A DNA stretch of 64,000 nt from Selaginella tamariscina (GCA_003024785.1 PUQB01000402.1:72287-136286); one strand, 5' to 3'; shown: positions 1 through 13,470, numbered from the stretch's first letter. Notes: generated by a model not told the origin, from the sequence alone. Numbers and translations: made by a program.

Positions 1-114
1 TACCATATCATCCTTTACCAGAGGTAATTATAATTGAAAAAAAAGACTTATATTGTTTCAGCTATAAATACTCACATAAAATTTTATTAATATGAACTTG
101 TATCACAATTCACC

Positions 115-1690
115 GTTAAACTGTGTAGGTTGGTCCAGAAGAATTCATGTTTGGAATGGATGTCACACGAAAGTGAGGGATGGGAGTTTACAATGTGATT
201 GCCCATGAAGAAACTCAAGGAGCTTTTCAATGTGAATCACTTCATTGTTAGCCAGGTATGTCTATAATTATGTGTTTAATAGGTATGTATTTGTTTATAT
301 CTAACAAAAACATAATGATTAATCAGACAAATCCAACACATTATACCACTGCTGCGACTCAAGGAGAATGTGAGAGCTTATGGTGGAGATTTTGCTGCTA
401 AGGTATCTTATATAGATTAGGACCTTATTGGTAGTTTACATATATACATGGTTCACTAGTTAGGAATACAATTGCCTTAATCTTACACTATGTTGTCCCC
501 GCAATGTTATATTCGTATCTCAAAAGCATTAGCTTTCTCTTTTTCTCTTTCACACACACAATTAATTATTTTAGTTGGCACGGTTGAGATGGAATTCAAG
601 CATAGATGTAAACAAATTTGTTTCATGGGACTTGATTTTTGGGGAATTGCTAAGCTCTTTTCGCAAAAGTGGAAGGAGATGTCACCATCGTCATGCCTGC
701 TTCATTTAGTCAGGTATGTTTAATGGATATATGTGTGTATACTTGACTAATTCTATAAGCTTTATTGTTTATTTCCCACATGGGAATGTAGTATTCCCAT
801 GTGGGAACTACAAAACTTTTATGTACCTGCATTTAGATATGCAATCTTTGTAAGTTACTTCAATCTCTATACATACTTTGTATTTACAGCTCCGCAGGAC
901 AATTATTCTTTAGCTTAGTATATATATAGACACACACATATTGTCATTGATTAGTTTTTGATGGCTTTCTTCACACAGCTTAAGAAGCTTGTTGAGAATC
1001 CAACCAAAGAAGATTTGGAAAGAGCAATCATGCAAGGCAAAATCGGTACATGGGAAAACTATCAGCAATAGATTCCAATTGCAAGATTGAAGTGATGTTG
1101 GACGAGTGTGTAGCAGTGCTAAACCATAAATGTAGAGCTCAGAGGAGGCTACTTCTACTGTATCAAGCTTGCAATCTAAAGCTAGCACTAGCACAAGTAG
1201 GAGAATTTCATCTTGGATCTGCATAAACTGTGCGAGTTGTGACGAGGATCAATATGCATCTCTTGATGGTACATATAATATGCCTTATTTCAAATTATTT
1301 GTGTGCATATGGAGAACGAGAGCATTTAGTATATGAAGTACTAATGTTGTATTTTTGTAATTGTTAAATCAGAACTTCTGAAGCAAATGACAGAGACTGG
1401 ACCATGGGCAGGTTCACTTACTAGAAGGGAGAATCTAGTAATATACAGCCATGATGGATCTAAGAGTGATACGGGAGATGGGGAACCTATCAACTCATCA
1501 TGGACAGAGGATATATATCTCTTCTCTATATATATGTACATATGATATAATAACAGTCTAACTGGATATATTTATGTTGAACTTAAAATGAAGATTGGAG
1601 GACCCATTGTACGAACACCTTCACCCATAGATCATCAAGCTTCGATAGAAAACACTGCCAAAGCACAGGAAGACACACAGGTAAGCCAAT
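115..1690 (+). pseudogene. Decayed SDP1-type lipase copy 1 (C-terminal half)
   Basis: Exon-sized blocks follow the same order as the C-terminal half of the better copy at 5,862-10,598. About 130-256 matches the exon starting VGPEE. About 326-402 matches the [10 protein letters not shown] exon, now garbled. About 575-715 still reads MEFKHRCKQ and AKLFSQKW. About 979-1,250 matches the KIIQNP/LDECVA exon, here LKKLVENPTKEDLERA. About 1,371-1,516 and 1,588-1,680 match the tail exons with GGP repeats. The GT-AG borders are often recognisable, but the reading frames are interrupted. The lipase core (GASVG serine, N-terminal exons) is not present, so the copy presumably begins left of the window. 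It is a tandem-duplication relic in the same orientation as the other two copies. Confidence 0.8.
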
Positions 1691-2539
1691 ATTTCTTAGT
1701 AATTATATGTTCTATATGGACAAGACTAGCACCCATGGCATACTTAAGTTGTATTTGTACATACCAAAACATAGTCTCATGTAGATGTATGTTAGACATA
1801 TATGCTCACAGTTGCATGCCTATCTTTAATGGTGATTGTAGATGATAAGTAAATGTATTATATATGATGTATGCACAACGTACACCACAATAATATGAAT
1901 ATGATTAGAGCATGTTAATTGTAATGATAGGTTCACTAGCGAAACTTCTGCATACTAGCCATTGGATGAGGAAAGATTCTAGTGTAGACTTCCCATTTGT
2001 TGAAGCTATGCATATATGGTACTTATCTGGTGTGACCTTTACATCCACACTCTCTAAATATTATATTAGTATATACATATATATTTATTCATTGCATATG
2101 CTTTTCCAATCAAACTTTGCCATGGATTTCAAAGTATATTGAGGTTTGAGAATTGATTAAAAATTGCTTAAGATAAATTAATAATGATAAAAAATAAATA
2201 ATATTTACTGGCATGCTTTCCATATATGAGGTAATTGAGAATATCGTATGCATAATTATACTAAAGAATAAAATGAAATAATTTATTTATTATATTTTTT
2301 ATGATCAATAGGTCCAGATATTTTTTCTTTTACTGATTTAGCACACACACAAAGGTCACTCCTGTTTTATATGTATATATCTACAGTGAATGCATGCAAA
2401 TATTTACATATATATAGATTGCTATAGGGTTCTCTGCTCAATTGTTTCAGAGCGTGATATTCATATCCCTATATTTGTGTGTATATACATAGATAGATGG
2501 ATCGATAGATAGAGAGAGAGAGAATATTGTAATAATACG

Positions 2540-5030
2540 TGCTCAATATTTCTTGAAGATTGCACCGGAGGACGTTCTGGAAAAACATGATGAAGTCTGC
2601 ACTCACTTATGAGGAATGGGCTACATAGGTATGTATATGTATGCATTGATACATATTATGTGGGTTTGTGTTTTTATATTGAATAGATTGAAATAATTTA
2701 TATATCTACATATATATGCCTATTTGAAAATGTTTTATTTTTTATTTGTTCATGTGTAACACATAATGCTATGCTGTGTGTGTGCGCTTGAAGTGTGTAT
2801 AAATGCTACGATGTGTTTGGATGCTCATCTCTAATATCCTTGATACGTGCCTGCATATCTATATACATGCTTTTGTGTAGTGCATATAATATGTATATGC
2901 ATGCATTCATTCTTATACAGTGTCTAGTGGATGCACCGTTTTCGATAAATCCTCATTGACTAGTATAAAAGTACGTTCCACTAAAATTTATAAGGTTGGT
3001 AAACGTTTATATCCAAATGTATCTCTGCTTTCTATAATAGTTATGATGTGCACAAATAATGACATAAACTTTGTAGTTGTAGGTGCTAAGGTTACTAATT
3101 GGTGGTGTTTATATCTCAGCATTAGAAAGAAGCTTGTGAGGAACGTGATGCAGTTTAGAATTTTGACAAGGGAAGGTTGCAGACGCCACAGCCTACATCA
3201 ATTAGGCCTTAACGAAGTTTGCTTCTATACAAGAGGCCAGGCATGCATTTGGTAGAACTCAGTGGCAAGCTGTAGTCTAAAGTAGGTAGCTAGCCCTAAA
3301 GAATACGCACGTTGATGCAGCACAAACTATTGCCTAGAGTGCTGGCAAGATCAAGTGCTAATTCAATTGTGTATGCATTTGTAACAACATGTACTCGGCC
3401 AGGTTGAAAATCTTTCTTGATGGTTACACAACAGTTATATAGGTATTATGTTTGAGGACCTTTAAATTTACATATAAACTTAGTGTATATATAACAGACT
3501 TGCCTATACCACATATGTTTGTGATTTATGCTCTATTAGTAGTTTAAGCTGTAGTTTCTAACTATCAATGAGTTTGTTGTCTATCCCTATACACTCCATA
3601 TTCCATATACGCAAAGGATTGTACATTGCAGAATTTATAGTTAATATTAATAAGATATTATATATCACACAAATGTTTAACCTCAATTGCTAAAGCTAAT
3701 CACAACTATCTAATGCAGAATTTTTGTTTGATCTACTAGACCATCTCATTGCCTTAGGCTAGCCATTTAGCATCTGGTAAGTATAATTTACATACATATT
3801 TATGTCCATACAAACACAAGTCATCCTTGTATAATCAAAGAACACTAAAATAATAAATTAAGCACTAAAGTTGTTCATAGACACTATTATAATTAAACAC
3901 TATCTTTCAAAAAGTTACAGAAAATTTATTAATATTTAGATACCAATGTTTTCTCTACATCCCATCTGCATTCTCTGTGAACATATTAAAATGGGCAATA
4001 ATATATATATATATATATATATGCATTCCTGCTCTTTTGGGTATTAACAGTTTTTTATTATGTCATTATACTGAGTGCAGTAGTATCTAATCCATTTTTG
4101 TTTAAGCCACATGAGCTATCCTTTTCCAGAGTATATAGGCATGCTTATATTGTTTCATTTATAAATTCTATTAATATGAACTTCACAACATAAAACATGT
4201 ACAAGCTCTTGTTTACATAACTTATTAAATTGTGTAGGTTGGTCCAGAATAAATGGATGCTTAAAATTGATGCCCCGCTAGAGTGGAGAAATGGGAACTT
4301 ACAAAGCGACTTGCCCATGAAGAAACTTAAGGAGCTTTCCAACATGAATCAGTCCTTTGTTAGTCAGGTATGTTTGTAGGGGTGGGTATACATGTTGTGC
4401 TTGTATATCTAACAAAACATAATCACTTATTAGACAAAATCCACACTGCTGCGACTCAAGGAGAATGTGAGAGCTTACGAGGGAGATATAGTTTACATAT
4501 GCGCATGGTTGCCATATTGTTTAGATAATATTTTGGCTATCCTACCCTATGTTGGCCGCTTCATTTAGCCAGGTATATGCTTAATGTATATATGCTTGAT
4601 TAATTCTATAGGTTTACAATTTATCATTGTGTGTACATTTGTGCTGTATGCATATTCAATACATGCTTATATTTTATTTACAAACTTATTTGGGAATTTT
4701 CCTTCCCACATGGAATTCATAAATTCCCATAAATGAGATTTCCCACATAGGAATTATAAGCCCATGTGGGAATTAGAAACTTACCTAACTATTGTTCATC
4801 CTAACTGTCCGTCTCTTTCTTTATAAGTACTTTTACCTCTCTACATAACTTTGTATGTTTAGTGTATTGACAGCATGATCTTTATTTAGCTCTATATGTG
4901 TGTGTGTGTGTGTGTCTGTGTGTGTACACATATTGGTCATTAGTTTTTATTCTGTGTTTGATGACTTTTTTCACACTAGCAGCTTAAGAAGCTTGTTGAG
5001 AATCCGACAAAAGAAGACACACAGTTAAGC
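2540..5030 (+). pseudogene. Decayed SDP1-type lipase copy 2
   Basis: A second broken copy lies between copy 1 and the better copy. About 2,552-2,632 matches the [19 protein letters not shown] exon. About 3,168-3,255 matches the end of the [11 protein letters not shown] exon. About 3,256-3,425 matches the oxyanion-loop/GASVG exon, with the motif lost. About 4,237-4,367 matches the VGPEE exon (PMKKLKEL still readable). About 4,445-4,490 matches the next exon. At 4,981-5,023 the start of the KIIQNP-type exon (LKKLVENP) joins straight to the end of the penultimate tail exon (EDTQ), as if recombination between short AAGAAGA-type repeats removed what lay between. Frames are broken throughout, so this is a non-functional relic. 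Confidence 0.78.
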
Positions 5031-5861
5031 TAATACTTATAAGTAATTATATGTTCATGTGGCATGATATAGCTATACATGTAGTTTCATCAGTAGTAAC
5101 AGTTTATGTAGTATATGATTCTACCCAAGCCATTTGTAACATACGCACACATACATATAAATGTACGTTAAATATATATGCTACACAATATAGATGATAT
5201 ATTATATATATATACACCACACATAATATGAATATTTATGTGTTATACATATAAATATAATTAGAGCATATACTAATATGATATTTAGTTTGTAGATGTA
5301 AAGGCCAGCCGTGCCTCAACAAATGGGAAGTCTACACTCTCTCCCTCTTTGAAGACAATAACAAAATGTACATATGTATATATATATTTTTTAAATCGAA
5401 AATTGCCTGAGTTTCAAAGTATATTGAGGTTTGACACTGATAATCGATTGAACTGTCTAATTGCTTAAGATAATAAAACTGAAGAATATGCTCTCCATAA
5501 GAGAATATGCTATGCATACAGTAAAACGCTGTTTAAACTGGATATTCTTAGTATATGCTACTTCATTTTATTATAAGTTTTCAATGGTCCAGATATAATA
5601 CTTAAGTTTAGACTGTAATTATAATAATTCAAAATATAATTTTAATGCATTATTATATTATAAAAGTCACGCAATTCTAACATGAAAACGTGACGAATAT
5701 TTCTGGAATAGTTTTTATTCTCTTATGAATGTTTGAATACACATGTAACACATGCACGCTGAACGTAGACGTGCACGGATCTAGGAATATTCGTTTTAAG
5801 GACAGAATGTAGGGCTTATGATCGAGGCGCTCTATCTGCACAAATCCAGGTAAGATCGGAG
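5031..5861. other. AT-rich spacer upstream of the third lipase copy
   Basis: No gene is supported. The stretch is AT-rich with TA runs, then becomes more balanced in base composition from about 5,740. The promoter and 5' untranslated region of the downstream lipase should lie here, but no particular box can be singled out. Confidence 0.4.
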
Positions 5862-7797
5862 ATGGAATCGAGCGACCAGGCAGGTCTTGTTGTGTTCCAA
5901 TTGGGCCCTCTACAGTCTTAGGCCGAGCATTCGCACTCAATGTTCTGTTTTGCCAATCTGCAAAGGATCTGATCAATCTCATAGTCCGCCGGGGACTCTT
6001 CCATGCCAGACGATGCAAGAAAGTTTCAATTCTGCTCCTTGACGTGTTCTTCTCCTTGTTCAATCCTCGCAGACCAAGTATGTACGCACATATCTGTATA
6101 TAAACGCAGCTTCCTTATAACAGGCTGCGTGTGTGTGTGTGTGTGTGTGTTTGTCTTTCTTTTTTACGTCTGTATGTCTGTGTGTGTCTGTGTGTGTGTG
6201 GATAGATAGATAGATAAATAGCTACACACACACACACACACATGTGTGTGTGTGTGTATATGTATATCTGTGTATGTGTGTGTATGTGTGGACATGGTAC
6301 TTGAACAGTCTTGGTTCAATCAAGTCTATATATATCATTATGTACATACACAAAGATACACAATATACATAAATTTATACTATTTTATATGTATATAATG
6401 AGTTTTGTAGGACACATGCAATCACAAAGACATAAAATGCATATTTAAGGGTTTTATGTATATGTGCATGTTGTCTATTCAGCTTGTGCACATGCACATA
6501 CAATATACATATATACATATATACATATACATTTACAGATACACATAACACATATAACAATGTAATAATAGGTGCTCTGTTGGCTGTGGCGGTGCTTGGG
6601 GGATATTTCTTGAAGAGATTTGGACAGCGACCTGCAAAGGCGGAGCGTGTATTCCGGAGGAAGTTCTGGAAAAACATGATGAAGTCTGCACTCACTTACG
6701 AGGAATGGGCTCATGCTGCAAGCATGCTTGAGAGGGAAGACGCTGCCAAGAGGAGGAAGGATTCTGATTTGTATGATGAAGATCTTGTCCGTGCAAAACT
6801 TGAGGTATGTATATGTATGCATTTAAATTCTAGTTAACTCTGTGTGCTTGCCCGCATGTGTATGTGTTGTTTAAATATATACTGTCTTGTGTGTGTAGGA
6901 GCTTAAACTACGGAGAATGAATGCTGGGGTGGAGGACATCCTTTTCTGTTTACGAGCAGATCTTGTACGGAACTTGGGAAACATGTGTAATCCAGACCTT
7001 CACAAGGGTGGGCTTCAAACGCCTCGTCTTATACTGGAGTATATTAATGAGGTCCGGTATCATCTCAGAGAGATATGTGAGAGGGACTCCGATGAATTCT
7101 CACTTGAGGAGAAGATTGCATTTATACATGAGACTAGGCACGGGTTTGGAAGAACGGCCTTGTTACTTAGTGGTGGAGCTGTAAGCTTATACATCTGTGT
7201 TGTGTGTATGTGTGTGTGTGTATAGTATGATTTAAACATACGTATGTAGTTTATATTATATACTTTGTATTATAGGCCTTGGGAGCTTTCCACTTCGGAG
7301 TTGTACGTACATTGATAGAGCATAGGCTACTGCCCAGAGTGGTGGCAGGTGCAAGCGTGGGTTCGATTCTCTGCTCGTTTGCAGCAACTCGGACTTGGCC
7401 AGAGTTACAAAGCTTTTTCGACAATCCCAGTCCTCCGATGCATTTCTTTGATTCTATGGGGAGTATATTTGCCACTGCCCAGCGGTTGCTTACTAGAGGT
7501 GCTGTGCATGAGATTGGACAATTACAGGTATTAAACAATATAAATCTGATATAAAGACTGTATGTGTCTGTGTATTTGTGTCCATATATACATGCTCATA
7601 CATATTTTCATGACAGTAGAAGTTATATACAACTTGCATAATTAATATTACGACTGTTACGTACTCTAACGTGCATATAGAGCTTGTCCGTGTGTGCACT
7701 ATTTCTTTATGCAGTGTGTTGTAGAGTTAAGCTTGCATATTTCGTATACTATACACATGTAAACACAACGTAGACACAAAAAACTGCATAAACACAC

Positions 7798-7842
<45 letters not shown>

Positions 7843-10342
7843 ATACACACAATGACTCAAAAGTCGTTATCTACAGAGGAAGATGCGGCAGCTGATTGGT
7901 GACCTGACATTTCAAGAGGCCTATGATCTCTCTGGGCGAGTACTTGGCATTTCTGTTTGTTCTCCCAGGCGTCATGAGCCTCCTCGTTGTCTTAACTATC
8001 TTCTTCCCGTAAGTCATAACAGAGATATGTACAGCATACACACATAGACATATATCTATTGAGTTGCGACATGTCGTATGCACGTGCAAACACAAAACAC
8101 ACACACAGACACGCATTATTGTCGGTTATTCCTACAGCTGATAACATACGCAGATATACACGTGTTCTGTGTACATAGATATATCCAGTACAGATACTTT
8201 GGAAAATTTATAAGCATTTGGTTGATGCGAACAATGACTAATATTCTAGCTTATTATGAATGAATGCATGCGTATAAAGTGTTCTACAACACACACACAC
8301 ACACACACATCTCTCTGTCTCTCTGTCTATCTATCTATCTACTATGAAAATAATTTTCTTAATTCTCTCAGCTCATGTTGTGATATGGAGTGCGGTGACT
8401 GCTTCATGCGCATTTCCGGGATTGTTTGAGGCACAGGAGCTAATGGCCAAGGACCGCAAGGGCCGGCTTGTGCCATATCATACGCTTTCAGAGGTAGAAC
8501 ACATACATTTGTATATGCATAAGCATTCTGACGTATGTATATATCCAGTATTCTGCATCTTTATGTTAAGCACCATACAACTCTCTCTCTCTCTCTCACC
8601 CTCTCCCTCTCCCTCTCCCTCTCTCTCTCCACACACACACACCTGTTTCTAGGTTGGTCCTGAAGAATCTGGTCTGGGCAAGAGGCAATGGAGAGATGGG
8701 AGCTTAGAGAGTGACTTGCCAATGATGCAACTCAAGGAGCTATTCAACGTGAACCATTTCATTGTTAGCCAGGTACTTGTTATATACTGGTGTATGTAAT
8801 GTGTTCTCTCTATATCTATCTATCTATCTATATATATCAAGTGTGTGTGTGTAATCTTAATTTTTGATCACTTACCAGGCAAACCCGCATATCGCCCCTC
8901 TTCTTCGGCTCAAGGAGCTTGTTAGAGCTTATGGAGGAGACTTCGCTGCTAAGGTATTATCGTTGGTAGTATTATTTAGTAAAATTCAACTGGTGTATTC
9001 CATAGAAAATGTATTCATGAGAAACAATCCTAAATTCCTTATCTATACTTTATTATTTTTTTTGTTACTTGTATGACATATTTAAATTTGTTGTGCAGCT
9101 TGCACACTTGGCTGAGATGGAGGTAAAACATAGATGTAACCAAGTACTGGAAATGGGATTCCGTTTCTTTGGACTGGCAAAACTGTTTTCGCAAGAGTGG
9201 GAAGGGATATCACTCTTGTCATGCCTGCAACATTGGCACAGGTTGAGAGAGAGAGAGAGAGAGAGAGATTTATATATTAACACATGTATGTGTTATATTC
9301 AGTTTGCAAAGATTATACAAAATCCAACTCCTTCAGAGCTCAGAAAAGCAGTAATGCAAGGCAGGAGGTGTACGTGGGCTAAGCTATCAGCAATGCAAGC
9401 CAACTGTGGAATCGAACTCATGCTGGATGAGTGTGTAGCTGAATTGAACCGTAGACGAAGAGCTCAGAGAGAGGCAGCGGTTGCGGCTAGTGTTCATTCT
9501 GTCCCTCTCCGATCCCCTGCCACCAAGAGAATCCCCTCCTGGAACTGCCTGCATCGTGAGAATTCGTGGGGCTCAGTCGATGAAGACATTGAAGGTACAC
9601 TTCGTATGTTTATATGTTTATATAAATGCATACAATATGCACGCATAATATGTACATGCATCAACACAAAATAGCTTGTGTGTGTGTGTGTATTTGTGAG
9701 TGTGAGTGAGTGAGTGAGATTATCCTTACTAACTTGTTAAATTAAAGTTACATTGCAAATGGGAGGACCATGGGGAGGACCAACAGTTGGAAGGCTAAAG
9801 CCTGTGAGACACAACCATGATGGAAGCGATAGCGACAGTGGAGCTGAGGAACCTAGCAACTTCTCATGGACAAAGGTGTGTGTGTGTCTGTATTTAATAT
9901 ATAACTTAGTTGAATGATGCACAATAGATTGGAGGACCACTAATGCGGACAGCTTCAGCAGCTAAGTTCATTCTATCGTTCGAAAACGATGCTGAAGAAG
10001 TTCAGGATATGCCTAAAGCTGAACCCCAGGTATGAAGGAGATACACTCAGAACCTATACACATGTTTAACTAGAACGTACTAGTTGCATATCTATACACA
10101 CATACATACACACTAATGTGTTTAAATACTCGTAGTGTATTCAGGCTGATGATGTAGAGGTGGTGAAGAAGGTACTGGAACGTTCAAACAGTTGGGATAT
10201 GCATAGTGGGAACAAGATATGGGAATCTTACAACAGAAACAGTGTTGACAAAACTGGAGAGGGCATCTCTTTGTTACTCAAATCCGGATTGAGGAAGTCT
10301 GCCAGTGAGCATGCCATGTCTGTGCATTTCTTCGACGACAGT

Positions 10343-10405
<63 letters not shown>

Positions 10406-10598
10406 CTGCGTGTGTGTGTCTGTGTGTACATATATATGATGTGTTATTCATAACTCTTGTAGCTCCCAAAGGAAATCAAACATTTGGGATGTGTGTGAAT
10501 GCTCGGACTTTACCAAAGGACTTAAGAAGGCTTCTGATGTCAAGACAGATAGACACGTGTCAGACGATGGTCTCAAGAGTGAGGAACCATCTCCATAG
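5862..10598 (+). CDS. SDP1: SDP1-type triacylglycerol lipase (patatin fold), nearly whole
   Basis: Homologue of SUGAR-DEPENDENT1, the patatin-like lipase that starts oil-body triacylglycerol breakdown. Exons as read: 5,862-6,077, 6,572-6,804, 6,899-7,180, 7,276-7,527, 7,877-8,008, 8,372-8,493, 8,653-8,772, 8,879-8,953, 9,099-9,240, 9,303-9,594, 9,748-9,875, 9,928-10,029, 10,145-about 10,343, and about 10,463-10,598. Seen: N-terminal IGPSTVLGR, membrane-like [21 protein letters not shown], oxyanion loop [12 protein letters not shown], nucleophile [27 protein letters not shown], dyad aspartate in RDGS, and an acidic tail ending in a stop. The start is chosen because MESSDQ aligns with the family N-terminus. 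Four places (exon 1; exon 5 before its donor; exon 9 at EWEG; the donor of exon 13) each lack one base needed to hold the frame. Either it was lost recently or the assembly has indels. Confidence 0.88.
10345..10404. repeat. TC/TA microsatellite in the last lipase intron
   Basis: A TC dinucleotide run passes directly into a TA run and sits at the donor side of the last SDP1 intron. Similar CT, CA or TA runs occur in other lipase introns, for example near 7,798-7,841, 8,581-8,640 and 9,244-9,268. Confidence 0.9.
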
Positions 10599-10619
10599 TG
10601 CGTTATTCAATACTAGCTT

Positions 10620-11700
10620 GATATAGAAATAATGTTAATTATATTAATGCTCGAAATGAAATGATACGTCAATTTTGTTACAGCAGAAGGTTTTTAAAAA
10701 AAATTAATATAATAATGTTGCTGAAAAATATTCTGATCTGATGTAAATTTCTCAAACAAAATTTATTCACATATATATATTTATATTAAAATTCAAATTA
10801 TTGGTTACATTACATTATATCTTTAAAGATATTATACACATAGATGTAATAAAATATAGACATATTAAGCATTTAAATTTTAAAATATTTAAATAAAATA
10901 TAAACATCTTAAGAATTTAAATGGTGGAACACTTGCAGTGACTGATTTGTTATAAATAAATTTAAAAACATTGAACTGAATGTATCATCATATTATTAGT
11001 GTATTTTAATTTTCATTTATTAAAACATTTTTGTAAGGTAACTACGGTTATCTTACAATATTCAAAATATATATTTCATGGTCAACACCTTAAACACACT
11101 ATTATTATTTTATTTACTCATTAAACTAATTTACTAAATCCGAACCATGCAAGTTTTCGACGAACTTGTTAAGTAAAGTTTTAATTTAACAAGGTATATT
11201 CTTGGCATATATATTTTATTTTTATAATTGACGCATATCCTTGTAATATACTTCCTTCAAAACTCTTATATGTGAAACAATAATAACTATTTTAGAATTA
11301 AGATGTCATTTCTTATTAAATAAAATAATTTTGTTAAGAAATAACATATATGCTAGCATGTGCATGGATACACGTGTGCATATTAAATAAAATGAATTAT
11401 TATTTTAATTCTTTCTTTTTGTTAATAATATAAAAGAAAAAAAAACATAAACTTACACAAATATTCTTGTTTGTTATTTATAAATTCCATAAAAGTTTAG
11501 ATCCAGCTTATTTTTTAAACTTTTTTATTAAACATAAGAAATTGATATAACCTTTTAATTAAATATAACCTATTTTTATAATAAGAATGAACTAATAATC
11601 TATTTAACACGACAACATCATTAATCGAGAAAATTTACTATAATTAATCTTTAAATAGGACACTTTTTACCGCCACGTGTCCTATGATCTATTGACGACT
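10620..11700. other. AT-rich intergenic stretch
   Basis: No open frame or repeat of note was recognised. This is the downstream flank of the lipase and the upstream flank of the phosphatase pair. Confidence 0.5.
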
Positions 11701-11713
11701 CAGCATATCGGTA

Positions 11714-11732
11714 TATATTATACTGTAGAATA
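11714..11732 (+). promoter_or_regulatory. Block conserved upstream of both phosphatase copies
   Basis: TATATTATACTGTAGAATA lies 38 bases before the first phosphatase ATG. It recurs with very little change from 12,664, 42 bases before the second ATG. It marks the left end of the duplicated unit. It contains a TATA-like core but is close to the start codon, so a promoter role is only a guess. Confidence 0.35.
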
Positions 11733-11751
11733 AGGATTAGGGTTTATCGCC

Positions 11752-12562
11752 ATGAAGAAGGTGCGACCAGGTCTGTACATTGGGAACCAATTCGATGCCT
11801 TCAACTTCCTTGCCGGTAAGCACACTGGAGTAACGCACATCCTCTCGGTTCTGCCGCTGTGCCCTGGGCATGCTGGGCATGAGTTCTCTGTCGCTCTAAG
11901 GCCTACAAGGGATAACAGCGTCGTGTACAAGATCGCAGCTGAGCTTGAGATCAAGTGCCCCTGTTTCTCTGGGCTTATTGTCCGGAAGGTCATCCCTGTG
12001 GAAGATAGCGAGGACGAGAACCTGCTCGAGCACCTCGATGAGGCTCTCAACTTCATCGATGAAGGGGTGAACAAAGGCATAGTGCTGGTACATTGTGGTG
12101 GCGGCATTTCCCGCAGGTAAGCAACCTTCATCCTAATCACTTACTTTCATATCCACTTCGCAAAACTAAACTAAATATATCTTATTTGTATTTGAGGAGC
12201 TTAATTATGTATTTTCTAATAATGTATAATGTACCTTTCCTGCAGTGCTTCCGTGGTGACTGCGTACCTCATGTGGAAGGAAAAGCTCTCGGCAAAAGGT
12301 AACTTGATGCATACTTTGTTAATCGATCTGTGCTGACTCTCAAATCTCCAGACGCATTGGCGTCGCTCAAAGCATGTAGCCCGACCGTGCAGCCAAATAG
12401 CGGGTTTTTGAAGCAGGTGAGTCTTTGTGTCTTTTGCTATGTTGGTTGGTTCTTACTGTGTTCTCCTTGCAGCTGTCAACGTTTGAGTCTTGGGGTTTTG
12501 TCGTGAAGCCGCAAAACCACCAAGCAGCAGCAGCGAACGAAGATCAATACAAAAACCTGTAG
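11752..12562 (+). CDS. Dual-specificity phosphatase, YVH1/DUSP12-like, tandem copy 1
   Basis: Four exons with GT-AG introns: 11,752-12,116, 12,246-12,298, 12,352-12,416 and 12,473-12,562. The protein starts MKKVRPGLYIGNQFDA, typical of DSP12-type phosphatases. It carries the general-acid region around VIPVEDSEDENLLEHLDEA and the P-loop HCGGGISRS, split by intron 1 inside the second arginine/serine codons (HCxxGxSR signature, catalytic Cys and Arg present). This family removes phosphate from Tyr and Ser/Thr. After STFESWGFVVK the frame differs from copy 2 and runs into a stop after about 20 residues, so the CRLCHR motif of copy 2 is lost here. The product, about 190 residues, has a catalytic core only. 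Whether the altered tail is tolerated is unknown. Confidence 0.82.
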
Positions 12563-12705
12563 GCTTTGCCACCGTGTAGCACCCAGTGAAGAGTTCTTAA
12601 CTAAACTATAGACTTGCTCGAGCTTAATTAAGAAGTAGATGAATAAAATGGTAAAGAACTTCATATATTATACTGTAGAATAGGGTTAGGTCATCGTCAT
12701 TAGCC

Positions 12706-13470
12706 ATGAAGAAGGTGCGACCAGGTCTGTACATCGGGAACCAATTCGATGCCTTCTACTTCCTTGCCGGTAAGCACACTGGAGTAACGCACATCCTCTC
12801 CGTCGTGCCGCTGTGTCCTGGGCATGAGTTCTCTGTCGCTCTGGGGCCTCCAAGGGATAACAGCGTCGTCTACAAGATCGCAGCTGAGCTCGAGATCAAG
12901 TGCCCCAATTTCTCTGGGCATATTGTCAGGAAGGTCATCCCTGTGGAGGATAGGGAGGACGAGAACCTGCTCGAGCACCTGGATGAGGCCGTCAACTTCA
13001 TCGATGAAGGGGTGAACAATGGCATAGTGCTGGTACATTGTGGTGGCGGCGTTTCCCGCAGGTAAGCAGCCTTCTTCCTAGTCACTTCCTTTCATCAGCT
13101 TGCCTTCTTTTGCAGTGCTTCCGTGGTGACGGCGTACCTCATGTGGAAGGAAAAGCTCTCGGCAAAAGGTAACTTGGTGCATACTTTGCTAATCGATCTG
13201 TGCTGACTCTCAAATCTCCAGACGCATTGGCATCACTCAAAGCATGTAGCCCGACCGTGCGACCGAATAGCGGGTTTTTGAAGCAGGTGAATCTTTGTGT
13301 CTTGAGTGATTCTTACTGTGTTCTCCTCGCAGCTGTCAACGTTTGAGTCTTCGGGTTTTGTCGTGAAGGTGCAGAAAACCAAGCAGCAGCAGCGAACCAA
13401 GATCACAACAAAAACCTGTAGGCTCTGCCACCGCGTGGCACCCAGTGAAGAGTTTCTACTGCACCATTAA
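12706..13470 (+). CDS. Dual-specificity phosphatase, YVH1/DUSP12-like, tandem copy 2
   Basis: Exons 12,706-13,061, 13,116-13,168, 13,222-13,286 and 13,333-13,470 read without interruption. The protein is nearly identical to copy 1 over the catalytic domain, with P-loop HCGGGVSRS and the same splice positions. Intron 1 is only 54 bases against 129 in copy 1, and copy 2 lacks a three-residue PGHAGH-type repeat of copy 1. The tail reads TKTCRLCHRVAPSEEF and then stops. That resembles the beginning of the YVH1/DUSP12 zinc-binding domain (first CxxC), but the rest of that domain, including a second zinc pair, is absent. Length is about 205 residues against more than 300 for full YVH1-type proteins. 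The start is fixed by alignment with copy 1. Confidence 0.84.

Noticed and set aside
5677-6063. Minus-strand open frame of 128 residues
   Set aside because: It is the antisense shadow of SDP1 exon 1 and shows no family resemblance.
10228-10431. Arg-Glu repeat protein on the minus strand
   Set aside because: Translation of the TC/TA microsatellite.
11718-12140. Minus-strand open frame of 140 residues over phosphatase copy 1
   Set aside because: Shadow of the phosphatase exon; the same shadow appears in copy 2.
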